DNA from: Candidatus Poribacteria bacterium
GTDB taxonomy: Bacteria > Poribacteria > WGA-4E > UBA9662
NCBI GenBank assembly: GCA_002697225.1
Contig: NZUQ01000137.1
Coordinates: forward strand, 25,809-33,582
Length of the DNA stretch: 7,774 nt
Reading direction: 5' to 3'
The notes under the pieces were generated by a model that saw only the letters and a program-made list of their open reading frames with translations, ran no database searches and had not been told where the DNA came from. A program made the translations under genes and the position numbers. Within the stretch, counting starts at the first letter, position 1. Each line of letters begins with the position of its first letter. Below are positions 1-6,484 of the stretch, one piece after another.

Positions 1-969
1 GAGCTTGATGACGGCTGGAAACATTATGAATGGCGAAATAAATGTGACGATTTTCCAACTGAAAACAGAATTTTCCCTCAACCGATTTGGGATGGTTCAA
101 ACATTGCAGGAAAATCCATTTTAGTATGGGCAGAACAAGGTATTGGCGACCAAATCATGTTTGCCAGCATCTTTGAAGACCTGTTAAAAACAAAAGTTGA
201 TACCATCGTCGAATGTGAACGAAGACTAATTCCTCTGTTCCAACGCTCCTTTCCTCAAATCGACTTTGTACCTCAAGAGAACCCCATCCAACCACGACTA
301 CTAGATAACAGTGTCAATTTTCAGGTTCCAATGGCTGGGCTAGGCCAGTGGTTCAGAACCGAGGAAAGAAGCTTTTTATCCAATAAAAATTTCTACCTGC
401 ATGCTTGCCCAGAGAAAACCCTGAAAATAAGAAATAAATACCAGAAGTTAGCTAATGGAAAAATGTTGGTAGGCATCTCTTGGAAAAGTACTGGTATAGA
501 TCACACAAAAGCGGAGACAAAGAGCACTTCCTTAGAGAATTGGAAGCCTATCCTATCAAGACAGGATTGTTTTTTTATTAATTTACAATATGGAGATGTT
601 AGACAGGAAATTGAGGAATATGCTTCTGTTCAGAATAACCTTCCGATCTATCTAGATGAGGAAATAGATTCTTTAGAAAATTTGGATGATTTTTCGGCAC
701 AGGTATCAGTCTTAGATTTAGTTATGTCGATAGATAACACGACGGTACATATGGCTGGAGCATTGGGGAAAAAAGTTTGGAATTTACTACCTCACATCCC
801 AGACTGGCGCTGGATGCTGAAAAGAAAAGATACCCTTTGGTACCCTTCAATGAAACTGTTTCGACAGACGAGTATGAATAATTGGTCAGATGTTTTTCAA
901 CAGGTTAGTTTAGAACTGAATCAATACATATCAAACCACTGCGCAACAAATTCGGAACAAAAAATATAA
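1..969 (+). CDS. TPR-glycosyltransferase-like protein, C-terminal part (5' end outside window)
   Basis: The reading frame is open from base 1 to the TAA at 967-969 and has no start near the left edge, so this is the C-terminal 322 residues of a longer protein. Although an ATG lies at 157, codons 1-52 already match the paralogous gene downstream (GWKHYEWR, GKSILVWAEQG, GDQIMFAS), so that ATG is internal. The segment looks like a GT-B glycosyltransferase domain of the GT9/heptosyltransferase-like kind that follows TPR arrays. Visible signatures are GISWKS near residue 157, FINLQYG, then DLVMSIDNTTVHMAGALG, PDWRWM and WYPSMKLFRQ towards the end. In such proteins the C-terminal half normally forms the nucleotide-sugar site. 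Transfer of sugar to a protein or surface glycan is an inference; no substrate can be read from the sequence. It lies 30 bp before the next gene on the same strand, so co-transcription is likely. Confidence 0.85.
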   Translation, partial: ELDDGWKHYEWRNKCDDFPTENRIFPQPIWDGSNIAGKSILVWAEQGIGDQIMFASIFEDLLKTKVDTIVECERRLIPLFQRSFPQIDFVPQENPIQPRLLDNSVNFQVPMAGLGQWFRTEERSFLSNKNFYLHACPEKTLKIRNKYQKLANGKMLVGISWKSTGIDHTKAETKSTSLENWKPILSRQDCFFINLQYGDVRQEIEEYASVQNNLPIYLDEEIDSLENLDDFSAQVSVLDLVMSIDNTTVHMAGALGKKVWNLLPHIPDWRWMLKRKDTLWYPSMKLFRQTSMNNWSDVFQQVSLELNQYISNHCATNSEQKI

Positions 970-999
970 CCACCAAAAATCCAATCACATGGTATATCC

Positions 1000-3024
1000 T
1001 TGCTAGTCAATATTAAAGAAAAACTAAAAGAAGCCATTGCACTTCACCAAGATGGTCAAGTACGTCAGGCAGAACAAATATATCAGCAAATACTTCGAAT
1101 AAATTCGCAAGATGCTGAAGCTCTCCACCTCTTGGGCGTTGTTGCCCTCCAAGCAAACAAGTACGAGGTTGCAGTTAAACTAATTACCCAAGCGACAAAG
1201 GTAGACTCCGAACAATCATCATTCTTTAACAACCTAAGCGTTGCCCTAATCAAACAAGGAAAATTAGAAGAGGCAGTTCACGCTTGTCAACAGGCTATTA
1301 AACTGCAGCCTGATGATGTCGAAACTCATTACAACCTTGGTATCGCATTGCAAAAACTAGATAAATTAGAACAAGCACTTACAGTCTACCAAAAGGCAAT
1401 TAAGATTCAGCCCGGTAATGCAGAAATCTACAACAACCTTGGTGTGATCTTATGGAAACAAGGAAAACTGGACGAATCTATTCAAGCCTATCAGAACGCA
1501 ATCGAAATTCAACCCAATTATGCTGAACCATACAATAACCTTGGTAATGCACTACAAGAGCAGGGGAAACTGGACGAATCTATTCAAGCTTATCAGAACG
1601 CAATCGAAATTCAGCCCAATTATGCTGATGCCTATAATAACCTTGGTAATGCACTACAAGAGCAGGGAAAACTGGACGAATCTATTCAAGCCTATCAGAA
1701 CGCAATCAAAATTCAACCCGATTTCGCAGGATATTACAGTAATTTGGGTAACATCTTACAAGAACAGGGAAAACTGGACGAATCTATTCAAGCCCATCAG
1801 AACGCAATCGAGATTCAGCCTAATTATGCGGGACCTCACAATAATCTTGGTAATGCACTACGAGAGCAAGGAAAATTAGACGAATCTATTCAAGCTTATC
1901 AGAACGCAATCGGGATTCAACCCGATTTCACAGAACCACACAATAATCTCGGTAATGCACTACGAGAACAAGGAAAATTGAACGAATCTATTCAAGCCTA
2001 TCAGAACGCAATCGAAATTCAGCCCAATTATGCTGAACCTCATAACAACTTGGGACAGACATTATTACTAAAAGGCGATCTTCATCAAGGATGGAAAGAA
2101 TACGAATGGAGGTGGCAATGCAAAGATTTCTCTTCAGAAATCAGGTACTTCCCCCAAGTTTTGTGGAATGGTTCGGATCTTAATGGCAAATCGATCCTGG
2201 TTTGGACGGAGCAAGGTGTCGGTGACCAAATCATGTTTGCCAGTATGCTCGATGACCTATTGCAAATGGAGGCCAAAGTTATTACTGATTGTGATACACG
2301 ATTGATTCCCCTTTTTAAGCGCGCTTTTCCCAAGATCCAAATTTTCCCTCGTGACAATCCGCCAGTTCAACAACTACTTGATACCAATATCGACTATCAA
2401 ATTCCAATAGGTAGTTTAGGGCGCTGGCTAAGGTCCAACCAAAACGATTTTAAAAGGAAAAATCAATCGTATCTTCAGGCCTGTCCAGAAAAAACTTCAA
2501 AACTAAAGACAAAGTATAAAAAATTAGCAGGTAACAAACCATTAATTGGCATTTCATGGAAGAGTGGCAATCAAAACTTTGGTGAAGCCAAGAGCACTTC
2601 ATTAAAATTTTGGACCTCCATTCTATCGAGACAGGATTGCTTTTTTATTAATCTACAATATGGAAATGTTAAACAAGAGGTCGAAGAACATATTTCCAAC
2701 AAAAACGACACTTCGATTTATCTAGATAATGACATAGACCCTTTAGAAAATTTGGATGATTTCGCGGCACAAATTGCAGCCCTAGACCTAGTCATATCAA
2801 TATCTAATGCCACAGTACATATGGCTGGAGCATTAGGAGAAAAAGTCTGGAATTTACTACGATATATGCCTAGCTGGCGCTGGATGCTGAACAAACGAGA
2901 CACACTCTGGTATCCTTCGATGAAGTTGTTTCGACAAAATAGGATTGGAGATTGGCTAAGCACATTTGCAGAAGTTGAACTTGCATTGGATCAACACCTA
3001 AATGATGACTCCCTAAACAATTAA
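1000..3024 (+). CDS. TPR-repeat protein with C-terminal GT-B/GT9-like glycosyltransferase domain
   Basis: This is a complete 674-residue protein. Residues 1-18 form a short helical lead (EAIALHQDGQ...), residues 19-358 are ten 34-residue TPR units without gaps, and residues 359-674 are a GT-B-like domain. That domain carries GWKEYEWRW, GKSILVWTEQGVGDQ, GISWKSG near residue 515, FFINLQYG, DLVISISNATVHMAGALG, WRWM and WYPSMKLFRQ. TPR arrays bind partner or acceptor proteins, and the architecture suggests a glycosyltransferase that recognises a protein. This is inferred from family resemblance; the acceptor and the sugar are unknown. I see no signal peptide or membrane segment, so the protein is probably cytoplasmic. 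The start is TTG at 1000: the in-frame stop at 967 precedes it, the ATG at 989 is out of frame and stops at once, and there is no later in-frame ATG before the repeats. No clear Shine-Dalgarno site precedes it, so translation may be coupled to the upstream gene. The gene converges on the ThDP gene across 67 bp. Confidence 0.88.
   Translation: MLVNIKEKLKEAIALHQDGQVRQAEQIYQQILRINSQDAEALHLLGVVALQANKYEVAVKLITQATKVDSEQSSFFNNLSVALIKQGKLEEAVHACQQAIKLQPDDVETHYNLGIALQKLDKLEQALTVYQKAIKIQPGNAEIYNNLGVILWKQGKLDESIQAYQNAIEIQPNYAEPYNNLGNALQEQGKLDESIQAYQNAIEIQPNYADAYNNLGNALQEQGKLDESIQAYQNAIKIQPDFAGYYSNLGNILQEQGKLDESIQAHQNAIEIQPNYAGPHNNLGNALREQGKLDESIQAYQNAIGIQPDFTEPHNNLGNALREQGKLNESIQAYQNAIEIQPNYAEPHNNLGQTLLLKGDLHQGWKEYEWRWQCKDFSSEIRYFPQVLWNGSDLNGKSILVWTEQGVGDQIMFASMLDDLLQMEAKVITDCDTRLIPLFKRAFPKIQIFPRDNPPVQQLLDTNIDYQIPIGSLGRWLRSNQNDFKRKNQSYLQACPEKTSKLKTKYKKLAGNKPLIGISWKSGNQNFGEAKSTSLKFWTSILSRQDCFFINLQYGNVKQEVEEHISNKNDTSIYLDNDIDPLENLDDFAAQIAALDLVISISNATVHMAGALGEKVWNLLRYMPSWRWMLNKRDTLWYPSMKLFRQNRIGDWLSTFAEVELALDQHLNDDSLNN
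1054..2073 (+). repeat. Ten tandem 102-bp TPR-coding units
   Basis: Units start at 1054, 1156, 1258, 1360, 1462, 1564, 1666, 1768, 1870 and 1972, with no insertions or deletions. The first four are diverged. From 1462 onward the units share long identical stretches, including silent positions (GACGAATCTATTCAAGC and CAGAACGCAATC recur in all six). By manual alignment the units at 1462 and 1564 differ at 7 of 102 bases. This indicates recent duplication or gene conversion within the array, so the copy number may differ between strains and the region could be mis-assembled from short reads. Confidence 0.92.
2077..2990 (+). repeat. Paralogous segment, second copy of bases 1 to about 915
   Basis: The glycosyltransferase-like domain here aligns from end to end with the first gene, base 1 pairing with 2077 and a net difference of two codons later on. 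A little over half of the residues look identical. The DNA stays alike in places: 745-764 and 2815-2834 are the same 20 bases, and the stretches coding for SRQDCFFINLQYG differ only at a few silent sites. This is a tandem gene duplication, possibly with some later gene conversion. Confidence 0.85.
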
Positions 3025-3091
3025 ACTATGACTGGTTAATGTCTAAGCGAAACAATACAGAACCCAACAAAACGATAACCAACCACTCATT

Positions 3092-4738
3092 TCAGCTTAA
3101 TTGAACAACTCCCTCGAGCTTTGTTGGCACATGGATCACGGTTACTGTCTCTGTTTTCAACCCGCTTTCAATAGCCGGTGCGAGTTGGTTGGGATGCTCA
3201 ATATAAACACCTTTCGCACCAAGTGCCTCAGCCACTTTATCAAATCGAATCTCACCAAAAACGGTTCCCATCCGACGGTCAGGTGGACGAGAGTCAGCCT
3301 CAATTCCCCAAGCGCTATCGTGAGCAATAATAGCAACATATGGGGTATTAAAACGTAAAGCTGTTTCGATCTCCGTAATGGTAAATCCAGCAGACCCATC
3401 ACCACTTAGCAGCAAAACCGGTTCCTTCGGACGAGCCAGTTTTGCTGCAATAGCTCCAGGTATACCCCAACCGACAACACCACTGGCACCACAAGTAAAC
3501 CAGTATTCCGGATGACGGTTCCAAAGGATCAAGTTTGCCCACCGACCAATATTCCCACCATCAATCAAGAAAGTTATATCTTGGTCTAAAAATGGCTGTA
3601 TTTCCCGGCAAATTCGTAGTGAAGATAACGGATATTGGTCCTCACAACCACGTCCATCCCATTTTTTCAATAATGCTTCTCGCATTCCACGCACTTTGTT
3701 TAACCACGTCTGATGATTCCAAACGTAATTTGTCGCAACTGTATTCATTTGCTGAAGCGCGGATCGTGAATCAGCCACAATTCTTATCTTCGGTTCAATT
3801 GTTTTTGGGAATTCGTTCGGGTCACTGTTAACACTAATAAAACGTGTTGATTCAGCGAAAACTGGAGGACGACCATATTCCATGCGGTAATCAACTTGAA
3901 CACCCAATAACAACACCACATCGGTCTCTGAAAGACAGGCATAAGCACCGTTGGTCGGCCCGCTAAAAGTTGTACCAACATACTCGGGTATCGGCTTCTC
4001 GATAGCTCCCCGCGACCACATGCTTGAAAAAATGGGAACACTTGTTTTCTTGGCAAATTCAGCCAAAGGTTGCCAAGCATTAGCATAGAATGCTCCATTT
4101 CCAACAACCATAGCAGGTCGATCTGCGGTCGCCAAATTCTCAACAGCTGAATATATTAAGTCCTGATCTCCAGTAGATACTGGATTGACTTGATCAACAG
4201 AAGACGAACTCATTTCAAACTGACAGACAGCTGAATCTGGCATCATCGCACTGAGGACATCAACAGGAACAGTTAAGTGTACAGGCCCCGGACGACCAGA
4301 AACAGCCAACCTGAGTGCTTTAATAACCTCATGTTCTAAAACTTCAACACTGTTAATTAACCGCGCATACTTACAAACAGGAGAGGCCATTTCTACTTGA
4401 TCAAGCTCCTGGAAATGCCCCATCCCACGGGTTTGTATACTTGAGCAACCACTGATTAACAACATTGGCCCTCCATCCCAAAAGGCATTAGCCAATCCGG
4501 TCAGCGCATTTGTATGGCCAGGCCCAGCACTAACCGCAACAACCCCAATCCGCTTGGTCAAACGCCCCCAAGTGTCCGCCATATATGCGGCAGACTGCTC
4601 GTTCCTGACATCAATCACCTGCATCTGCTGGTCGATGCAGGCATCCAAAAATGGCTTAAGGCCATTCCCGCAGAGCGCGAAGACCACCCCCACACCACGC
4701 TGTCGTAACGTTTCAACTAACCACTGGGCACCATTCAT
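3092..4738 (-). CDS. Thiamine-diphosphate-dependent enzyme, acetolactate synthase / oxalyl-CoA decarboxylase clan
   Basis: This 548-residue protein has the three-domain layout of the large ThDP enzymes (COG0028-like). The pyrimidine-binding domain is about residues 1-165, with the activating glutamate E47 in RNEQSAAYMADTWGR, SAGPGHTNALTG and RPGPVHLTVPVD. The central domain is about 190-330 (VVGNGAFY, LLLGVQVDYRMEYGRPP). The pyrophosphate-binding domain is about 375-535. The ThDP/Mg motif begins with GDGS at 446-449, but its usual closing NN is replaced by H473-D474 in HDSAWG; the aspartate could still bind the metal. The family cleaves or joins C-C bonds next to a carbonyl, such as decarboxylation of 2-oxo acids or acyl-CoA thioesters, or carboligation. 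The central domain looks closer to the oxalyl-CoA decarboxylase / 2-hydroxyacyl-CoA lyase branch than to true acetolactate synthase, but the substrate cannot be assigned. Length is normal for the family and there is no sign of damage. By eye the gene is richer in G+C than its flanks. The start is ATG at 4738 with a strong upstream GGGGAG. Confidence 0.9.
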   Translation of the reverse strand: MNGAQWLVETLRQRGVGVVFALCGNGLKPFLDACIDQQMQVIDVRNEQSAAYMADTWGRLTKRIGVVAVSAGPGHTNALTGLANAFWDGGPMLLISGCSSIQTRGMGHFQELDQVEMASPVCKYARLINSVEVLEHEVIKALRLAVSGRPGPVHLTVPVDVLSAMMPDSAVCQFEMSSSSVDQVNPVSTGDQDLIYSAVENLATADRPAMVVGNGAFYANAWQPLAEFAKKTSVPIFSSMWSRGAIEKPIPEYVGTTFSGPTNGAYACLSETDVVLLLGVQVDYRMEYGRPPVFAESTRFISVNSDPNEFPKTIEPKIRIVADSRSALQQMNTVATNYVWNHQTWLNKVRGMREALLKKWDGRGCEDQYPLSSLRICREIQPFLDQDITFLIDGGNIGRWANLILWNRHPEYWFTCGASGVVGWGIPGAIAAKLARPKEPVLLLSGDGSAGFTITEIETALRFNTPYVAIIAHDSAWGIEADSRPPDRRMGTVFGEIRFDKVAEALGAKGVYIEHPNQLAPAIESGLKTETVTVIHVPTKLEGVVQLS

Positions 4739-4744
4739 AAAAAT

Positions 4745-4750
4745 CTCCCC
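4745..4750 (-). promoter_or_regulatory. Shine-Dalgarno site of the ThDP enzyme gene
   Basis: Read on the minus strand, GGGGAG lies 6 bases before the ATG at 4738. It fixes the start, which also agrees with the beginning of the pyrimidine-binding domain (MNGAQWLVETL). Confidence 0.8.
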
Positions 4751-4832
4751 TTTTGCTCAAGAAAATAAGTATTAATTAGCTAACTACCAATTTCTTCTAT
4801 ACTGCGGGTCGATATTTTCGGCTTTGTTACTT

Positions 4833-4848
4833 GGCTCCGTTGAATAAA
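4833..4848 (+). mobile_element. Possible relic of an IS5/IS903-like terminal inverted repeat
   Basis: GGCTCCGTTGAATAAA matches the terminal inverted repeat I recall for IS903 (GGCTTTGTTGAATAAA) at 14 of 16 bases. A related partial copy, GGCTTTGTT, starts 13 bases earlier at 4820. No opposite end and no transposase fragment is visible nearby. This is at best a solo end left by decay, and chance similarity is quite possible. Confidence 0.2.
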
Positions 4849-4911
4849 GAGTATTTTAAACTTTGTAGCAACAATAGCCAATTCTAAGAAATTGAAGTAA
4901 TAAGCTAAACC

Positions 4912-4929
4912 TAATAATACGAATTATTA
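4912..4929. repeat. Short AT-rich inverted repeat
   Basis: TAATAAT at 4912-4918 and ATTATTA at 4923-4929 are perfect inverted copies around ACGA. Viewed differently, 4915-4929 is TAATA-CGAAT-TATTA. A matching 15-mer, TGATA-CGAAT-TATCA, lies at 6485-6499. The two copies differ only at two positions, which pair with each other in the inverted repeat. It could be an operator-like site or chance in AT-rich DNA. Confidence 0.35.
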
Positions 4930-5098
4930 TGTCTTGCTTTTGCATCTATGGCATTAAAATTCTATGATGTAAACAGCACCAATCAATAGTCTGCAACTAA
5001 ATGAAGGTGGTTTATTTAGAACCATGATCATGTCAATTTTAGCTACTGACAATTTTTTTTTCAATTCAGAAAGAAATTAATACGAAATTATGATTGAA

Positions 5099-5127
5099 TT
5101 TTGCTTTTAAGTATGATGTAATATAAT
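5099..5127 (+). promoter_or_regulatory. Candidate sigma-70 promoter for the orphan gene
   Basis: A perfect -10 hexamer, TATAAT, sits at 5122-5127. Upstream, TTTTGC at 5099-5104 gives a 17-base spacer but matches the -35 consensus weakly; TTGCTT at 5101-5106 matches better at 15 bases. Transcription would begin near 5134, about 40 bases before the TTG start. Confidence 0.5.
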
Positions 5128-5159
5128 CGACATAGATTAATATTGTGCCCTTCATAACA

Positions 5160-5164
5160 AAGGA
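5160..5164 (+). promoter_or_regulatory. Shine-Dalgarno site supporting a TTG start
   Basis: AAGGA lies 9 bases before the TTG at 5174. The in-frame stop at 5138 closes the frame upstream and the first in-frame ATG is over 50 codons inside, so this site supports TTG as the true start. Confidence 0.65.
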
Positions 5165-5173
5165 AATTTTGAA

Positions 5174-5626
5174 TTGAAAAGGAATAAAATTATCGAGGAA
5201 GCCTGTCATTACTTGGAGGAATACTTGCAGCTGAAAGAAGATATCCACAACGAAAAAGTAATTATTGCCAAAGCATGGCAAGACACGGTAAAAATCACAC
5301 CAGAGGAAAATATCGGATCAATACCCTACCCCACTTCGTTTCTCTATATGGATCAAAGAATTGAATCACTACAGAAAGAAGTTATTCAGAAGTTGCCCTT
5401 ATTTAGTCAGCTAGAATCAGGTGACAATAAATATATTAAGGAAAGCACCAGAAAAATCGTCAGCTACTTTTACTTTACCATCAAGCAAACTCTTAGGAAA
5501 TTATTAGAGTTGGTTGAAATAAGTCAATGGATGTTACAAGCCTTGAAAAATTTTAAAAAGAACGAATTTAGAGCAGCAATAACACGTAATGATGTGATCC
5601 CCTTTATTACTCATACCTATGCCTAA
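5174..5626 (+). CDS. Small helical protein of unknown function, 150 residues
   Basis: I do not recognise this protein. It is charged (rich in Lys and Glu) and probably mostly alpha-helical. The N-terminal 30 residues (KIIEEACHYLEEYLQLKEDI) and residues 95-135 (STRKIVSYFYFTIKQTLRKLL onward) look amphipathic. A break near residues 50-56 (IPYPTSF) suggests two helical parts. There is no signal peptide, no clear membrane segment, no Cys/His metal site and no obvious DNA-binding motif. It is likely a real gene because it has a good -10 box, a Shine-Dalgarno site at suitable distance, an uninterrupted frame and natural composition. It stands alone between two minus-strand genes, converging on the RraA pseudogene with 33 bp between the stop codons. 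The TTG start is the only canonical start before residue 57. It might be lineage-specific or acquired, but nothing proves this. Confidence 0.6.
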   Translation: MKRNKIIEEACHYLEEYLQLKEDIHNEKVIIAKAWQDTVKITPEENIGSIPYPTSFLYMDQRIESLQKEVIQKLPLFSQLESGDNKYIKESTRKIVSYFYFTIKQTLRKLLELVEISQWMLQALKNFKKNEFRAAITRNDVIPFITHTYA

Positions 5627-5641
5627 AAACTTAAACTTTGT

Positions 5642-5667
5642 TGAAATGACTAATCATAGTCATTTCA
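5642..5667. terminator. 11-bp stem-loop between convergent genes, possible bidirectional terminator
   Basis: TGAAATGACTA (5642-5652) and TAGTCATTTCA (5657-5667) pair perfectly around the loop ATCA. The hairpin lies 15 bases after the orphan gene's stop and overlaps the stop codon of the minus-strand RraA relic (5660-5662). The stem is AT-rich and neither side has a good T run, so it is a weak intrinsic terminator if it is one. It may instead protect transcript 3' ends. Confidence 0.5.
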
Positions 5668-6387
5668 CAAGTTCTCGGTTCGTTTTCTTAATTTTCCATT
5701 CCTCGTATTCTTCTATAATTTTTTCATCAGGCGGATAAACCCCCACAATACTAGCATCAGTACGTATCTTCTCCATCAGAAAATCTTCTTTCTCTTCCAT
5801 AGCAATTGCCATTTCTGCGACTTTTCCCGACATTGATGCAGGAACGACAACAATCCCTTCACCATCTCCAACAATAATATCGTTTGGCACTACAGCGACT
5901 CCTCCACATGCGATTGGAGCTTGAATTTCACTGGGATGATGTATAGTCTTGTTGGTGTTTGCGTTCATGGCTACAGCATAAGCGGTAATCCCAATTTCTG
6001 CGATGACTGGACTATCACGAAAAGCACCGTCGGTAACAACACCAGCAGCTCCTCGCTGATAGATTCGTATTGCGAGAATCGCCCCCATCGTTCCCGCTCG
6101 CGTATCTCCTCGAGCATCAATCACCAGTACCTGTCCTTGGCCAATCTCTTCGATCCCAATACGCTGTACATCCCACAAATTATCAATTACGCTAGTACCA
6201 AGATCTTGACGGACAGGTATCTACCGCAAGGTAAAGGCTGGCCCAGCCATCTTCATGCCTGAACATAAAGGCTCAACCCGATGCATAAAACATTTGTTAT
6301 ACCTAATTGTCGCATGACTGAGGTTAAAGTTGCTGTACTAGGTATCAGAAGGAGATCAATAATATCTTTCTCAATTCGATCTGCCAT
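5660..6387 (-). pseudogene. RraA-family (HMG/CHA aldolase-like) gene with frameshift and nonsense codon
   Basis: Read from ATG 6387, the first 44 codons (with STATLTSVMRQLGITNV) match the family's N-terminus, then run into TGA at 6253-6255. The family sequence resumes one frame over (VEPLCSGMKMAGPAFTLR), is broken by TAG at 6221-6223 where RYIP is expected, then continues as VRQDLGTSVIDNLWDVQRIGIEEIGQGQ to the TGA at 5660. Restoring one base in the A-run at 6287-6290 and turning TAG into a Tyr codon gives about 242 residues, the usual family length. The catalytic region is intact: GAAGVVTDGAFRDSP, with Arg and Asp near repaired residues 124-125, plus DARGDTRAG before it. Relatives are metal-dependent aldolases/decarboxylases of oxo acids, or RNase E inhibitors in the true RraA branch. 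This sequence looks like the metabolic type. A shorter open frame from TTG 6178 lacks the N-terminal third and is probably not a gene. Confidence 0.85.
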
Positions 6388-6395
6388 TACTTATT

Positions 6396-6401
6396 TCCTT
6401 C
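6396..6401 (-). promoter_or_regulatory. Shine-Dalgarno site of the RraA relic
   Basis: On the minus strand GAAGGA lies 8 bases before ATG 6387. Its survival shows where the gene began before it broke and supports recent inactivation. Confidence 0.6.
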
Positions 6402-6484
6402 GTTTTAGTCTATACGAAACTATTCCATTTAACTATATCACTTTTTTGCAAATCCAGTTATAGACTGTGTTTGTCTCAACCCCC

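Larger units (their letters stand above)
4739..5173. other. AT-rich intergenic region between divergent genes
   Basis: These 435 bases lie between the starts of the ThDP gene (minus) and the small orphan gene (plus), so promoters for both should lie here. I see no credible coding frame, tRNA or riboswitch. It holds a likely promoter for the right-hand gene (5099-5127), an AT-only hairpin at 4912-4929, a perfect 10-bp palindrome CATGATCATG at 5023-5032, and a loosely repeated set of three motifs (4915-4972 and 5078-5121). It also holds a sequence at 4833-4848 resembling an insertion-sequence end. No promoter for the ThDP gene stands out. Confidence 0.6.

Noticed and set aside
1520..1879. A 119-codon open frame within the TPR repeats on the + strand
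   Set aside because: It is the shifted reading of the 102-bp repeats inside the long TPR gene; its repeated peptide merely mirrors that periodicity.
1054..2073. Regular repeats considered as a CRISPR array
   Set aside because: The period is exactly 102 bases, in frame throughout, and codes for TPR units; there is no repeat-spacer pattern.
3033..3081. Inverted pair TGGTTA/TAACCA between the convergent TPR and ThDP genes as a terminator
   Set aside because: Only 6 bp with a 37-base loop and no T run.
3784..4143. A 119-codon minus-strand frame inside the ThDP gene
   Set aside because: It lies wholly within the conserved ThDP enzyme in another frame and has no family features.
5023..5032. Palindrome CATGATCATG as an operator
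   Set aside because: Ten bases with no second copy in the region and no regulator to link it to.
5660..6178. A 172-codon minus-strand frame from TTG 6178 as an intact RraA gene
   Set aside because: Family sequence continues upstream in the same frame through a TAG and then in another frame up to ATG 6387 with a ribosome site, so this is the tail of a broken gene.
5921..6262. A 113-codon + strand frame opposite the RraA relic
   Set aside because: The minus strand here carries clear RraA-family sequence; the + strand frame is its antisense shadow with no ribosome site.
6399..6423. A loxP-like look: TATACGAAACTAT at 6411-6423 resembles a loxP arm at 11 of 13 bases
   Set aside because: There is no proper inverted partner at 8 bases; the opposite side matches only TTCGT. 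Likely chance in AT-rich DNA.
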